A stretch of 46,923 bases of DNA from Phycisphaeraceae bacterium (GTDB lineage Bacteria; Planctomycetota; Phycisphaerae; Phycisphaerales; Zrk34): positions 1-46,923 of the forward strand of contig JANQQT010000084.1 of the NCBI GenBank assembly GCA_028284925.1, written 5' to 3'. The notes below the pieces were generated by a model that searched no databases, was not told the origin of the DNA, and saw nothing but the letters and a program-made list of their open reading frames with translations. Positions 1-9,058 of the stretch are shown here, one piece after another; the stretch's first letter is position 1; the number at the start of each line of letters is the position of its first letter. A program made the position numbers and the translations under genes.

Positions 1-192
1 GAGGAGGGATTGGGAGAAAGCCTAGCGAATTCGGCGAAAAAACAGATCATGACAAATGCACCAGGGGTAAGGATGAGGGGGATTTATCAGGCGTCTGCAG
101 GCATATTGGCGGATTCGGGTGAATTGAGAGGTAAATCGGGGCCGGAAATCGCCGTGGGATCGAGTGGAGTGCAGGCTCCGAAACGAGCATAA
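1..192 (+). CDS. Possible C-terminal tail of a gene entering from the left edge
   Basis: Frame 1 is open from the first base to a TAA at 190-192, 63 codons with no recognisable motif. Codon choice (gcg, ttg, ggg, tcg) resembles the + strand genes that follow, so this may be the end of a gene starting upstream of the window. It has no convincing start of its own. The reading frame could equally be chance; no function can be given. Confidence 0.25.
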   Translation, partial: EEGLGESLANSAKKQIMTNAPGVRMRGIYQASAGILADSGELRGKSGPEIAVGSSGVQAPKRA

Positions 193-251
193 ATGAGGTT
201 TTTGTGACGAGAATCCGGTCGAAAAGGGGTGTGATAATCCAAGGTTGGGAC

Positions 252-280
252 TTGACGTGGGAGGGCAATATGCGGATACT
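252..280 (+). promoter_or_regulatory. Possible sigma-70 promoter
   Basis: TTGACG (252-257), 17 bases, then GATACT (275-280). The -35 matches consensus at 5 of 6 positions and the -10 at 4 of 6. If used it would give an approximately 290-base leader to the lipoprotein gene that includes the 391-429 hairpin. Weak evidence. Confidence 0.3.
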
Positions 281-390
281 TTGGCATCCGAAAGCAGAAT
301 CCATCGCGGCGTTCGATGTTCGGGATAAAATCGATCGCCAGACTAATGTCGAAAAGACGGCGAGTTTATCAGAAGACCGGTAAATTGTCG

Positions 391-429
391 GTGATCTCAG
401 GGCAGCGACAGAGTCGTTGCGGAGATCAC
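391..429 (+). other. Nested inverted repeat, strong RNA hairpin
   Basis: GTGATCTC (391-398) pairs perfectly with GAGATCAC (422-429). Inside, GCAGCGAC (402-409) pairs with GTCGTTGC (413-420) with one G-U wobble, leaving a three-base loop and a 3/1 internal loop. No T-tract follows on either strand, so it is not an ordinary intrinsic terminator. It may be a leader RNA structure or a protein-binding palindrome. Confidence 0.55.
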
Positions 430-576
430 GGGGCATTGGTCGGAGGGTGTGCCCGGTATTGATCCAATATCAATCCAATGGGCGCAGAGGTCATTGCGAA
501 AGAGCAATGCGAGACGACAGGCAAGAATCGCTGAGAGCAATCAGTGGTTGTGAAGAATGACACGGAGAGGTAGCTC

Positions 577-1680
577 ATGAAGAAGCGGACCGGCATCGTA
601 CTTTTAGTGCTGACGATCAGCGTCGCTGTGCTTGGGGGTTGTGGCTCAACGCAAGAGCGAAATGTTCTGACGGAGTTGTTAACGACACCCGAGACGACGC
701 GCGAACTTGGGTACACGATTCAGTGGCAATACAACCTTGCGTTGACGTCGAAGAATCGGATCATCTTCGCGGAAGTTCTGGGGGATCGGCTGGCGGTGTG
801 GTCGACTGAACGGATTCTGATTGTATTCGATGCGAACACGGGCAAGAAACTATGGGACGCTCAGGTTGGGCTGCCGATCGAGAAGTTTTCGAAGCCAGTG
901 CGTGTTGATGACTTCATTATGATTTGTTCTGAATCGCGGGCGCATGCGTTTCATGCGACGACGGGTGTATCGCAGGGATTTGTTCCGCTTCGGTTTTCGT
1001 CGAATACCACGCCTGTCATTACGAACGAGTACATGATTCACGGTTCGCGGTCGGGACGTGTTTGGGCACAGGACTTGCGGAAGGGGCTATTGCGATGGAC
1101 GTATCAGATGGGATCGCCCGTGACGTCGAGTCCGATTCAGGCGGGGCCGTCTGTTTTGGCGACGGATGCGAAGGGAACCGTCGTACCGTTTAACCCTCGA
1201 TCGGGCGCTCCGCTCTGGCGAACGTATACATGGGGTCGAATCGCGGCACAACCTGCGGCAAGTGATTTGTTAATTTACGTACCCTCGCGTGATGAATCGC
1301 TTTACGCGGTTGAACGAAATAATGGTAACGTGCGTTGGCGGTATTTTGCGAATCATCCGTTGAAGGATTCGCCGATCGTGATGGACAAGCTGGTGTTTCA
1401 GTATCAGCGGAACAAGGGGTTGCTTGCACTGGATGCGTTCAGTGGTGAAGTGAAGTGGACCATGCCGTATCACAATGCTCGTCCGGTGATGACGCGTGAC
1501 GAATTTGTGTTTATCCACCGCCCGGGTGAGTTGCTGGGACTGACGATGGAACAGGGTGATCTGGTAAAGAAGATTGCATTGCCGAAGGTGGATCACCTGA
1601 TGGCGGACAATACGAAGGGCGGCAGTCTTTACCTGATCAACCAGAATGGGAAGATCATGAAGATCAGTCCGAAAAAGTGA
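577..1680 (+). CDS. PQQ-like beta-propeller lipoprotein (BamB-like)
   Basis: A 367-residue protein starting with a lipoprotein signal: basic MKKR, hydrophobic stretch, then a lipobox LGGC with Cys22 as the lipid site. The rest shows repeated short blades of the PQQ/WD40-like type, such as DANTGKKLWDAQVG, RSGAPLWRTYTWG, NNGNVRWRYFANH and FSGEVKWTMPYHN, typical of BamB and related quinoprotein-type propellers. BamB helps beta-barrel outer membrane assembly, but many planctomycete propeller lipoproteins have other or unknown roles, so only the fold and envelope location are firm. The start is supported by a GGAGAGG site about 7 bases upstream. No outer-membrane assembly gene is next to it; purH follows after about 107 bases on the same strand. 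Confidence 0.8.
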   Translation: MKKRTGIVLLVLTISVAVLGGCGSTQERNVLTELLTTPETTRELGYTIQWQYNLALTSKNRIIFAEVLGDRLAVWSTERILIVFDANTGKKLWDAQVGLPIEKFSKPVRVDDFIMICSESRAHAFHATTGVSQGFVPLRFSSNTTPVITNEYMIHGSRSGRVWAQDLRKGLLRWTYQMGSPVTSSPIQAGPSVLATDAKGTVVPFNPRSGAPLWRTYTWGRIAAQPAASDLLIYVPSRDESLYAVERNNGNVRWRYFANHPLKDSPIVMDKLVFQYQRNKGLLALDAFSGEVKWTMPYHNARPVMTRDEFVFIHRPGELLGLTMEQGDLVKKIALPKVDHLMADNTKGGSLYLINQNGKIMKISPKK

Positions 1681-1787
1681 GGGAATTGGAGGGGAGTGTT
1701 TGGACGGTAAGGAACGTCAATTGATTTGATAACAGAGCGATCAGGCCGGGCTACTCGTTTTACAACCCCAAGAAAAGTTGAAGATTC

Positions 1788-3371
1788 ATGTCAGATCACG
1801 TCTCTATCAAACGTGCACTTTTATCTGTTTCCGACAAGACCGACCTTGTTCCGTTTGCAAGGAAGTTGACGGACCTTGGCATTCAGTTGATATCCACGGG
1901 CGGGACTAAGCGGGTATTGGAGGAGGCGGGCCTTGAGGTGACGAGTATTGATGCGGTGACGGGTTTTCCGGAGATGATGGACGGGCGGGTGAAGACGTTG
2001 CATCCGAAGGTGCACGGCGGGCTTTTGGCGTTGCGTGATGATTCAGGACATTTGGCGTCGATGGAGGAGCATGGAATCGAGGCGATCGATCTGGTTTGCA
2101 TCAACCTGTATCCATTTGAGCAAACGGTGGCGAAGGCGGATGTGACGGAAGGGGAGGCGATTGAGCAGATTGATATCGGGGGGCCGAGTATGGTGAGGTC
2201 GGCGGCGAAGAATCATCGGTTTGTGACGGTGGTGACCGATCCCTCGCAGTACGATGAGGTGGTACGCGAGCTGGATTCGCATGAGGGAAGGACGACTCTA
2301 AGTTTGAGGCGGAAGCTGTGCCTGGCGGCGTTTGCCAAGACGGCGGCGTATGATACGGCGATCGCGGGGTGGTTGGCACGAACGTCGAGCGAGGTGTTCC
2401 CGAAAGTACTGCAGAAGTCATTTGAGAAGGGGGAGGAGCTGCGGTATGGGGAAAATCCGCATCAGGCTGGGGCAGTGTATGTGGATGCGAAAGCGACGGA
2501 ACCTTCGGTGGCCAAGGCGCGACAGTTGCATGGAAAAGGATTGAGTTTTAACAACTTGTATGATGCGAACGGGGCATTGGAGTTGGTGAAGGAGATTGAT
2601 GCGGGTCAAGCAGCGGGAGCGGCGGTGATTAAGCACGCCAATCCGTGCGGATTTGCTTTTGCAAGTGAATTGTCAGAGGCATTTGCTAACGCGTATGAGG
2701 GTGATCCACTGGCGGCATTTGGGGGAATCGTGGCGATGAACCGAGAGGTGGATGAGGCGACGGCAGATGTGATTGCAAAGGGGAAGAAATTCCTGGAGGT
2801 CATTATCGCGCCGTCCTTTGACGCGGAGGCACTGGAGATTCTGAAGGAAAGGTGGTCGAATGTTCGGATTCTGGAGACGGGTGAATTGCCGAAGCCGGGT
2901 GAGCGGGATACGAATGAACATGAATACAAGAGGATTACAGGTGGGTTGCTGGTGCAGGAACGTGACATGGCGGCGTTTGACGTGAGTGAGTGGGAACATG
3001 CGGCGGGGCCTGAGCCATCGACGGAGGATCTGGAGGAGATGCGATTTGCGATGATCGCGGTGAAGCATTTGAAGTCGAATGCGGTGTGTCTGGTGAATGG
3101 AGGGATGTTGGTGGGAGCGGGGGCGGGGCAGATGGATCGAGTGGCATCATGTGATATTTCGATTGCAAAAGCGGGTGAGCGGGCGAAGGGATCGGTGGCG
3201 GGCTCTGATGCGTTTTTCCCGTTCAGGGATGGGCCTGATAAGCTGATTGCGGCGGGTGTGCGGGGAATTGCTCAGCCGGGCGGGTCAAAGCGGGACGAAG
3301 AAACGATTGCTGCGTGTCAAGAAGCGGGTGTGACGTTGATGTTGACGGGGAGAAGGCACTTTAAGCACTGA
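1788..3371 (+). CDS. purH: Bifunctional AICAR formyltransferase / IMP cyclohydrolase
   Basis: A 527-residue PurH, the usual family length. It catalyses the last two steps of purine synthesis: formylation of AICAR with 10-formyl-THF, and closure of FAICAR to IMP. The N-terminal MGS-like cyclohydrolase domain covers about residues 5-150 (STGGTKRVLEEAG, then GRVKTLHPKVHGG). The transformylase domain follows with the catalytic Lys282-His283 in VIKHANPCGF, SDAFFPFRDGPD at about 473-484 and the characteristic C-terminal TGRRHFKH. All key motifs are present, so it should be active in the cytoplasm. The ribosome binding site is weak (GAAG upstream of ATG). No other purine gene is in the window. Confidence 0.97.
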   Translation: MSDHVSIKRALLSVSDKTDLVPFARKLTDLGIQLISTGGTKRVLEEAGLEVTSIDAVTGFPEMMDGRVKTLHPKVHGGLLALRDDSGHLASMEEHGIEAIDLVCINLYPFEQTVAKADVTEGEAIEQIDIGGPSMVRSAAKNHRFVTVVTDPSQYDEVVRELDSHEGRTTLSLRRKLCLAAFAKTAAYDTAIAGWLARTSSEVFPKVLQKSFEKGEELRYGENPHQAGAVYVDAKATEPSVAKARQLHGKGLSFNNLYDANGALELVKEIDAGQAAGAAVIKHANPCGFAFASELSEAFANAYEGDPLAAFGGIVAMNREVDEATADVIAKGKKFLEVIIAPSFDAEALEILKERWSNVRILETGELPKPGERDTNEHEYKRITGGLLVQERDMAAFDVSEWEHAAGPEPSTEDLEEMRFAMIAVKHLKSNAVCLVNGGMLVGAGAGQMDRVASCDISIAKAGERAKGSVAGSDAFFPFRDGPDKLIAAGVRGIAQPGGSKRDEETIAACQEAGVTLMLTGRRHFKH

Positions 3372-3464
3372 GAAGCAGAACGGGGTATTCAGCGTGTTCG
3401 AACGACACCGCAATGGTACGATATTAATTTCGTCCAAAGGCACCATCTGTTCTAGGATCATGTT

Positions 3465-4373
3465 ATGAGTAAGTTAGCTGGGCTGTATGTGCCGAATATT
3501 GTACCGTTGGATGAGGAAGGGGGAATCAAGGAAGATGAGTTGCGGCGGTATGTGGATTGGCTGATTCACATGGGCGTAGATGGTTTGTATCCGAACGGGA
3601 GTTCGGGGGAGTTTACGCGGTTTACGCCGGAGGAGCGGCGGCGGATTGTGAAGATTGTTTGTGATCAGGCAGCGGGACGTGTGCCTGTGTTGGCGGGTGC
3701 GGCGGAAGCGAATCCGCGGGAGACGATAAAGGCTTGTGAGGCATATGCGGAATACGGTGCACGGGCGGTGGCGATTGTGTCTCCGTTTTATTATCGATTG
3801 AGTCCGGATGGGGTGTTCGCGTATTTCGCGGAGATTGCGAAGAACGCGCCGATTGATGTGACGTTGTACAACATTCCCATGTTTGCATCGCCGATTGATG
3901 TGCCAACGATTCAGAGGCTGAGTGAGTTTGGTCGGATTATTGGGATCAAGGATTCATCGGGGGATATGGCGTTCATGCTGCGGATGATTCGGGCAGTGAG
4001 AGTGAGTCGGCCTAATTTTTCGTTTTTGAGCGGGTGGGATGCCGCGCTGGTTCCGATGCTGCTGATGGGGTGTGACGGAGGAACGAACGCGTTGACGGGG
4101 GTCATTCCTGAATTCATGACGACGATGTATGTGGCGGTTCGGGAGATGCAGATTGATAAGGCGAGGGAAATGCAGTTTCGGCTGCTGGATCTGTTCGATG
4201 CGATCGTGTATGGGGCGGATTTTCCAGAAGGGTTGCGCGTGGCGGTGGAATTAAGGGGATTTGATATGGGGTTGTCGCGTCAGCCATTGACGGAAGGGCA
4301 GAAGGCAGCTCGGGAAGAATTACGAGAAACAATCAGTTGCTTGATCGATCATCCAATGTGCAAACGGCAATGA
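3465..4373 (+). CDS. DapA/NanA-family class I aldolase or synthase
   Basis: A 302-residue protein of the dihydrodipicolinate synthase/N-acetylneuraminate lyase family, a TIM barrel of about 300 residues. It has the substrate-carboxylate loop NGSSGEF (45-51), Tyr135 in LYNIP and the Schiff-base Lys162 in GIKDSSGD. These residues are shared by DapA, KDG/KDPG aldolases and sialic acid lyases. The loop is GSSGE rather than the GTTGE usual in DapA, and no lysine-pathway gene is adjacent, so a sugar-acid aldolase or dehydratase is at least as likely as lysine synthesis. An AGGA site lies 7 bases before the ATG. It stands between purH and an ABC ATPase, on the same strand. Confidence 0.85.
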   Translation: MSKLAGLYVPNIVPLDEEGGIKEDELRRYVDWLIHMGVDGLYPNGSSGEFTRFTPEERRRIVKIVCDQAAGRVPVLAGAAEANPRETIKACEAYAEYGARAVAIVSPFYYRLSPDGVFAYFAEIAKNAPIDVTLYNIPMFASPIDVPTIQRLSEFGRIIGIKDSSGDMAFMLRMIRAVRVSRPNFSFLSGWDAALVPMLLMGCDGGTNALTGVIPEFMTTMYVAVREMQIDKAREMQFRLLDLFDAIVYGADFPEGLRVAVELRGFDMGLSRQPLTEGQKAAREELRETISCLIDHPMCKRQ

Positions 4374-4476
4374 ATATCGATTAGCCGGGTTCATGTGTAA
4401 CGGACCAATCGGCATCGCGTGAGGATTCGGGGACAGGTGTTTCATATTGGGAGTGACTGTTGTACAATACGCGATC

Positions 4477-5547
4477 ATGATTCAGCCCATTGAAGATGCC
4501 TCAGGTGACAAGAAGGATCAGCCGCTGTTGAAAGTGGATGATTTGCGGACGCACTTTCCGGTGAAGGCGGGCTTGTTGCAGAAGACGATCGGTTATGTGA
4601 AGGCGGTGGATGGTGTGAGTTTCGAGGTGGGGCATGGTGAGACGCTTGGGCTGGTGGGTGAAAGCGGGTGTGGAAAGACGACGGTGGGGCGGACGATTCT
4701 GCGATTGATTCCGGCGACGACGGGAAGTGTGAACTTTAACGGGACGGATGTGTTCGCGGCCGATCGGCAGGAGATGCGTAAGTTAAGGCGTGGGATGCAG
4801 ATTATTTTTCAGGATCCGGTGGGGTCGTTGAATCCGCGCATGACGATCGGGCGGATTATTGGTGAGCCGATTCAGGTGCATGGGTTGGCGCAGGGGCCGG
4901 AGTTACACGATCGAGTGGCGGATCTGTTGAAGCGTGTAGGCTTGAGTCCGGATTATGCGACGCGGTATCCACATGAGTTTTCGGGAGGGCAAAGGCAGCG
5001 GATTGGTATTGCCCGGGCGTTGGGGTTGCAGCCGAAGTTTATTGTTTGCGACGAGCCGGTGTCGGCGCTGGATGTGTCGATTCAATCGCAGATATTGAAT
5101 TTGCTGAACGATCTGCAGGATGAGTTTGGGTTGGCGTACCTGTTTATCGCGCACAACCTGGCGGTAGTGGAGCATTTCTGTGATCGTATTGCGGTGATGT
5201 ACCTGGGAAGGATCGTCGAATTAGGCTCGAGAGAACAGTTGTATCGCAATCCGCTTCATCCGTATACGAAAGCGTTGTTGTCGGCCGTACCGGAACCACG
5301 GCCGGAGCGGGAGAAGAAACGAATTATGTTGACGGGTGATGTGCCGAGTCCGATCGAATACAACGATCGGCCACGTGTGCCAACCGGGGACGCGATGATG
5401 GCACAGATGGAGACGGGAGCGGACGGGACAGTCTATATTGACCGCGCGAGCCTGATTGATCGACCTGATCTGGTGGAGGCGCCGAATGATCGGGGACACT
5501 TCGTTTCCTGCAATGACATTAACGCGGTCCTCCAACAAACACCCTGA
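4477..5547 (+). CDS. Oligopeptide/dipeptide-type ABC transporter ATP-binding protein
   Basis: Counted from ATG 4477 the protein has 356 residues. It shows Walker [11 protein letters not shown]-loop IIFQDP, signature FSGGQRQR, Walker B FIVCDEP with the D-loop SALDVS, and the switch His in [10 protein letters not shown]. Together with [18 protein letters not shown] these place it in the OppF/DppF family, which powers uptake of peptides or nickel with two permeases and a binding protein. The C-terminal oligopeptide-transporter segment begins normally (GDVPSPI) but lacks the usual cysteines after it, ending GHFVSC. No permease, partner ATPase or binding protein is in the window. An upstream in-frame TTG at 4447 is less likely. 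No ribosome binding site is visible. Confidence 0.9.
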   Translation: MIQPIEDASGDKKDQPLLKVDDLRTHFPVKAGLLQKTIGYVKAVDGVSFEVGHGETLGLVGESGCGKTTVGRTILRLIPATTGSVNFNGTDVFAADRQEMRKLRRGMQIIFQDPVGSLNPRMTIGRIIGEPIQVHGLAQGPELHDRVADLLKRVGLSPDYATRYPHEFSGGQRQRIGIARALGLQPKFIVCDEPVSALDVSIQSQILNLLNDLQDEFGLAYLFIAHNLAVVEHFCDRIAVMYLGRIVELGSREQLYRNPLHPYTKALLSAVPEPRPEREKKRIMLTGDVPSPIEYNDRPRVPTGDAMMAQMETGADGTVYIDRASLIDRPDLVEAPNDRGHFVSCNDINAVLQQTP

Positions 5548-5657
5548 CCGCCCAGGCCCCCCGGAATTTTTATGAAGCGGGAGAGTCGGTCTGGGAGTTT
5601 TGGTCCATTAGTCGTGCAGATTAATTCTATCTCCCCAGTACGGCGAGCCTGAACCGG

Positions 5658-7523
5658 TCAATTACCCGTGTAGGTGGGAACGTCAATGGTTTCGATTACA
5701 AAGGGAACTTCCTGCTGACGTGTGTTTTTGTGGAAGCTGACGAAGAGGGATGTACCTGCTGGGACCATTTCGTCGAATAGCCATATCTTCTTGACGCGAC
5801 TGATCTGGAAACGAGGCTTGATGGTCTTGCCTGAGACGTCACGTAATGCCAGTGTGCTGACTGCCCAGGGGTTACCGGTGACTTCCGACATGACAGGGCG
5901 AGAAGGATTGATGACCTGCATCTGAATACCCGCTCGCCTGAGATCGTCATTCCGGATGATCTTGCCTTGTTGACCTCGAATGTTTTTGATTTCGACCGTT
6001 TTGGCAGATGGCCCATTGCCAATGGTAACAACGGCGCGAAAAGCACCGGAAGGTTCAGCGTTGAAGACGTAGTTGTGTTCCGTGCGATCCTTGAAGGTAT
6101 TGATACGTGATGCCTTGACGGCAATGAACTTGTCATCGGATTGCTTAAACTGGATTTTTGTTACGGCCTTGGTATCTCCGGTGATATTGAAAGCGATAAA
6201 AGGAGGCGGATCGTCAAGAAAGAGCCTGAGTCCCTCGGAAGTGAGTCCGACATTCTTGCCGGTGGTTTGGTCCTTGACCTCTGATCGAGCGCCTCCTCCG
6301 AAGCGATCGATGATGATTGGGCCGAAGGAAAGGGTACGGTCAGTGGTCCACCAGCGAAATTTACCTGAGAAGAACTTGATACTGCTAATGGAGGACTCGG
6401 GATGTGCGTAGCGGAACTCGAGTCGCACATCGCCTTGTTTGGTATTCGGAACATATCGAACCGATCGGGGTTTCATGGTAGCCGAAAATGCTGAACCGGG
6501 GGCACGCCAGGGCAGACGTTTGAGGACCGTGCCGGATTCGTCAGCGGCAGGCTGGACGTCGAAGAAACCCCACCCCACGACTCCCTGAGCTTCTTCACCG
6601 CTGATGTCGATATAAACGAGGAGGTCGGGCTTGGCATCGTCTCCGAGGACGGAATCGTTGGCCCACTCCGCTTTACCTGTGATGGTGAGTTTGGTTAGGT
6701 CGGCTTTGGTAACACGTCCGAAGCGGTCGACTTCGGCGGCAGCGACTGCCTGCTTGACCCAGCTTCTCATGCCGTTGTAGGTGACGCTGCCGCGATTGCC
6801 ATCGAGTTTATGGGGAAGGACTTTCCAGCGTCCGCCGTTAAAGATGAAACGGAGGGTGGCTTTGAACTGGGTAAACTCCACACCGTTTTCGTTGTCGACG
6901 TCAACAGTGATCTGGACAGGGATCTGGCCGGTCGGGACGCCGTTCTCGTCTTTCAGTTCGACAGGTCGTGTGGTTGAGACTTTGACCTTTTTCTTAACGG
7001 TTTTGCCATCGCCCTGCAATTCACAGGGGGTATCTGTCAGTGCTTTGAAGACAACCGAAGCGAAGTAGCGGAAATCAGAATCGGAGCCCCATGCTGAAGA
7101 TTCGACAGGGGTGATGGGGATGGGTTTGGATGTATTCTTGTCGGAAGTCTTTTTATCCGACGTGTTTGGTGTGGTTCCGTTTTTGAGATTGGACTTCGCC
7201 GAATTTCCCTTTCTTGGATTAGAATCGTTGCTCTGGTCTGCATCTTTCTTATCAGAATTGGATTTGGCGCCGTCTTTCTTGCCGGAATTTGAGTCCTTAG
7301 CATCGCCATCTTTCTTGTTATCCGTCCGGGCAACTTCGTCTTTCTTTGGGTTCCTGGGTTTGTCGTTGCCACCCGCCATGATGATGACCACCGTCGCGGC
7401 GACGATGACAAGGACGCCAACGAATACACCGGCAATAAGTTTCTGGCGCTTGTCCCTGGCGCGGCGCATCCTCGTGCGCTCGGTATTATCCATTCCCGAT
7501 CGACCTGATGAACGATGCGACAT
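5658..7523 (-). CDS. Membrane-anchored protein of unknown function with charged linker
   Basis: A 621-residue protein not matched to a family. A basic cytoplasmic N-terminus (residues 1-28) is followed by one membrane span (about 29-50) and then a long low-complexity stretch rich in Lys, Asp, Ser, Asn and Gly (about 52-135). The remaining roughly 480 residues look like a folded extracytoplasmic region with beta-rich stretches (for example GGRWKVLPHKLDGNRGSVTYNG and WRAPGSAFSATMKPRSVRYVP). This suggests a type II anchored protein with a flexible spacer. An AGGA site 5 bases before ATG supports the start. It ends about 110 bases from the convergent ABC ATPase and is the first of four membrane-linked unknowns in 5.7-9.9 kb. 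Confidence 0.7.
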   Translation of the reverse strand: MSHRSSGRSGMDNTERTRMRRARDKRQKLIAGVFVGVLVIVAATVVIIMAGGNDKPRNPKKDEVARTDNKKDGDAKDSNSGKKDGAKSNSDKKDADQSNDSNPRKGNSAKSNLKNGTTPNTSDKKTSDKNTSKPIPITPVESSAWGSDSDFRYFASVVFKALTDTPCELQGDGKTVKKKVKVSTTRPVELKDENGVPTGQIPVQITVDVDNENGVEFTQFKATLRFIFNGGRWKVLPHKLDGNRGSVTYNGMRSWVKQAVAAAEVDRFGRVTKADLTKLTITGKAEWANDSVLGDDAKPDLLVYIDISGEEAQGVVGWGFFDVQPAADESGTVLKRLPWRAPGSAFSATMKPRSVRYVPNTKQGDVRLEFRYAHPESSISSIKFFSGKFRWWTTDRTLSFGPIIIDRFGGGARSEVKDQTTGKNVGLTSEGLRLFLDDPPPFIAFNITGDTKAVTKIQFKQSDDKFIAVKASRINTFKDRTEHNYVFNAEPSGAFRAVVTIGNGPSAKTVEIKNIRGQQGKIIRNDDLRRAGIQMQVINPSRPVMSEVTGNPWAVSTLALRDVSGKTIKPRFQISRVKKIWLFDEMVPAGTSLFVSFHKNTRQQEVPFVIETIDVPTYTGN

Positions 7524-7966
7524 GATGATCCTGCTTCCTTCTTACCAATGGTTTTTACGGACGGAATATTAGCGTCTCCCCGCAGAAGCTTCCTATTTCC
7601 CGAACGTATCCACCTGCACGTGACAGCAAGGGTTAAGCTGGTGCCCAAACAAGAGGACGGTCGAGATAATGCCTTATTTTACCTTGAAGGGATGTACCAG
7701 AGCGGTCATTGGCAGGACGTGATTTTAGACGCGCTGGCCACGAAATTGTTCCCAACTCGCGGTGAGAATCGGCGTTCGCTTCTGGATGTCGGCAAAAACT
7801 TGAAATTTTGTGATCAGCCAGGCCCGATAAGTTCGGAGTTATGAAACAAAAATCAGGGAATGATTAAATAGGACAATTGATCCTGTCAATTTACACTTCC
7901 CCAAGGCCCGGTAATGTGTCATAATCCCGCGCAATCCAAAACGTGATCCAATTATGGAGAAATACC
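7524..7966. other. Divergent intergenic region without a convincing gene
   Basis: About 440 bases between the minus-strand gene starting at 7523 and a small plus-strand gene at 7967. It should carry promoters for both. The 3' part (about 7840-7900) is AT-rich, but I cannot identify a well-spaced -35/-10 pair. A 109-codon frame at 7515-7844 has no motif and overlaps the start of the divergent gene. Confidence 0.4.
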
Positions 7967-8143
7967 ATGACCAGGGAAGATCTGAGTCGCAAGTGGGTGT
8001 TCGCGGTGGTGGCGTTGGGAATCATGATTGGAGTGTGGTTGTCACCAGAGACGCGTTCGGCAGATGGCGTGGAGAAGGAGGAGATGGGCGGACAAGTCCC
8101 GCCTGTGTTACAACCGGCCAGACCAAGCGCGTCAGGGAACTAA
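7967..8143 (+). CDS. Small secreted or membrane-anchored protein, unknown
   Basis: A 58-residue frame starting at ATG 7967 with GGAG about 8 bases upstream. It has a basic N-terminus (MTREDLSRKW), a hydrophobic stretch (about residues 11-24, FAVVALGIMIGVWL) and a possible signal peptidase site near RSADG, leaving only about 25 residues of Glu/Gly/Pro-rich mature peptide. It may be a real small envelope protein or a chance frame with a hydrophobic segment. There is no recognisable family. The next gene follows after about 130 bases. Confidence 0.4.
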   Translation: MTREDLSRKWVFAVVALGIMIGVWLSPETRSADGVEKEEMGGQVPPVLQPARPSASGN

Positions 8144-8275
8144 TGTCGTTAGCGTATTCATGGGCGTCCTGAAACAAATCATTACGGCGTAGAGGAATGA
8201 TGACATCCGTTAAGAGAGAAGAGCAGGTCCGACAATGATGGGCTGGGGATTCGCCTTGGGGGTGATGAAGCGACT

Positions 8276-8941
8276 ATGGTTGGGGCGATGAGCGATGATT
8301 TTGGACATTTGACGGAAGAGCAACTGGAGGGTCGTCTCGATGACGCGTTGGAGCGGTATAAGGACGGTGACCAATCCACAAAAGTCCGAATGGAGATGCT
8401 GGGTCTAAATCTGGAGAAGCAGTGTCGAGACTTTGAAAACATGGACGACACGAAGTTGGTCGCACTGCTTGGAATATGCGAGGGAAACGTTGTGCCGGGT
8501 TATACGGGGCCTCCGAGACTGATGGAGATGCTGGAAGCGGAGCGGACGAAACGGGAGGCGGATCCGAATCGAACGGAGCCGTTGGCATCGGCATCACTGG
8601 AACAAATCATTGGGCCGCCTCCCTCGCGCGCGAAGATGATTGCGAATATACTGACGCTGTTTTCGCCGGTACTGTTGCCAGGTCTGGTTTTTCTTGTGGT
8701 GGTCATTTCGGCGATTTTCACGGATACCTTGAAAGACTCAGGACTTGCACAGACCGCACTCATGGGCGGGGCAGCGCTGGGGCTATGCGGCGTATTGCCT
8801 GTGTTGGTTCTATTGGGGCCCAAACGAATGTTGACGACGGTGCAAGGAAAGTTTGTCATGATCCTGACGATGATCATTGCACTGGTTTTTTGGGGAGTCA
8901 TGTGGCTGTGTCTGTGGGGGATTTGGGCTGTGAAAGTATAA
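8276..8941 (+). CDS. Three-span membrane protein of unknown function
   Basis: A 221-residue protein with a soluble acidic, helical N-terminal part (about residues 5-120, rich in Glu, Leu and Arg) and three predicted membrane spans at about 125-148, 158-181 and 193-218. The last loop carries GPKRMLTTVQGK. I recognise no family. A second in-frame ATG at 8288 (MSDDFG) is an equally possible start; neither has a clear ribosome binding site. It lies on the same strand as the zinc-ribbon membrane protein that follows after 117 bases, and the two may be cotranscribed. Confidence 0.65.
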   Translation: MVGAMSDDFGHLTEEQLEGRLDDALERYKDGDQSTKVRMEMLGLNLEKQCRDFENMDDTKLVALLGICEGNVVPGYTGPPRLMEMLEAERTKREADPNRTEPLASASLEQIIGPPPSRAKMIANILTLFSPVLLPGLVFLVVVISAIFTDTLKDSGLAQTALMGGAALGLCGVLPVLVLLGPKRMLTTVQGKFVMILTMIIALVFWGVMWLCLWGIWAVKV

Positions 8942-9058
8942 TTTAGAAATGAGCGGAAAGGTTACGAATACCAATCAGCATCACCCCGGTATTGACGATA
9001 CAATGCATGTAATCGCCGATTAGGGATAAAGCCTTTTCGCCCTCCAACGAGTGAAGTA

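Larger units (their letters stand above)
193..576. other. Gene-free leader region ahead of the lipoprotein gene
   Basis: No convincing coding frame is seen on either strand in these 384 bases. The stretch holds a weak promoter-like pair (252-280), a strong nested hairpin (391-429) and, at its end, a GGAGAGG ribosome binding site at about 563-570 for the gene starting at 577. Confidence 0.5.

Noticed and set aside
47-436. 129-codon open frame on the minus strand at the left edge
   Set aside because: No motif, no ribosome binding site, and it covers the hairpin at 391-429; composition does not resemble neighbouring minus-strand genes.
7515-7844. 109-codon open frame on the + strand
   Set aside because: Overlaps the start and ribosome binding site of the divergent gene at 7523 and has no recognisable features.
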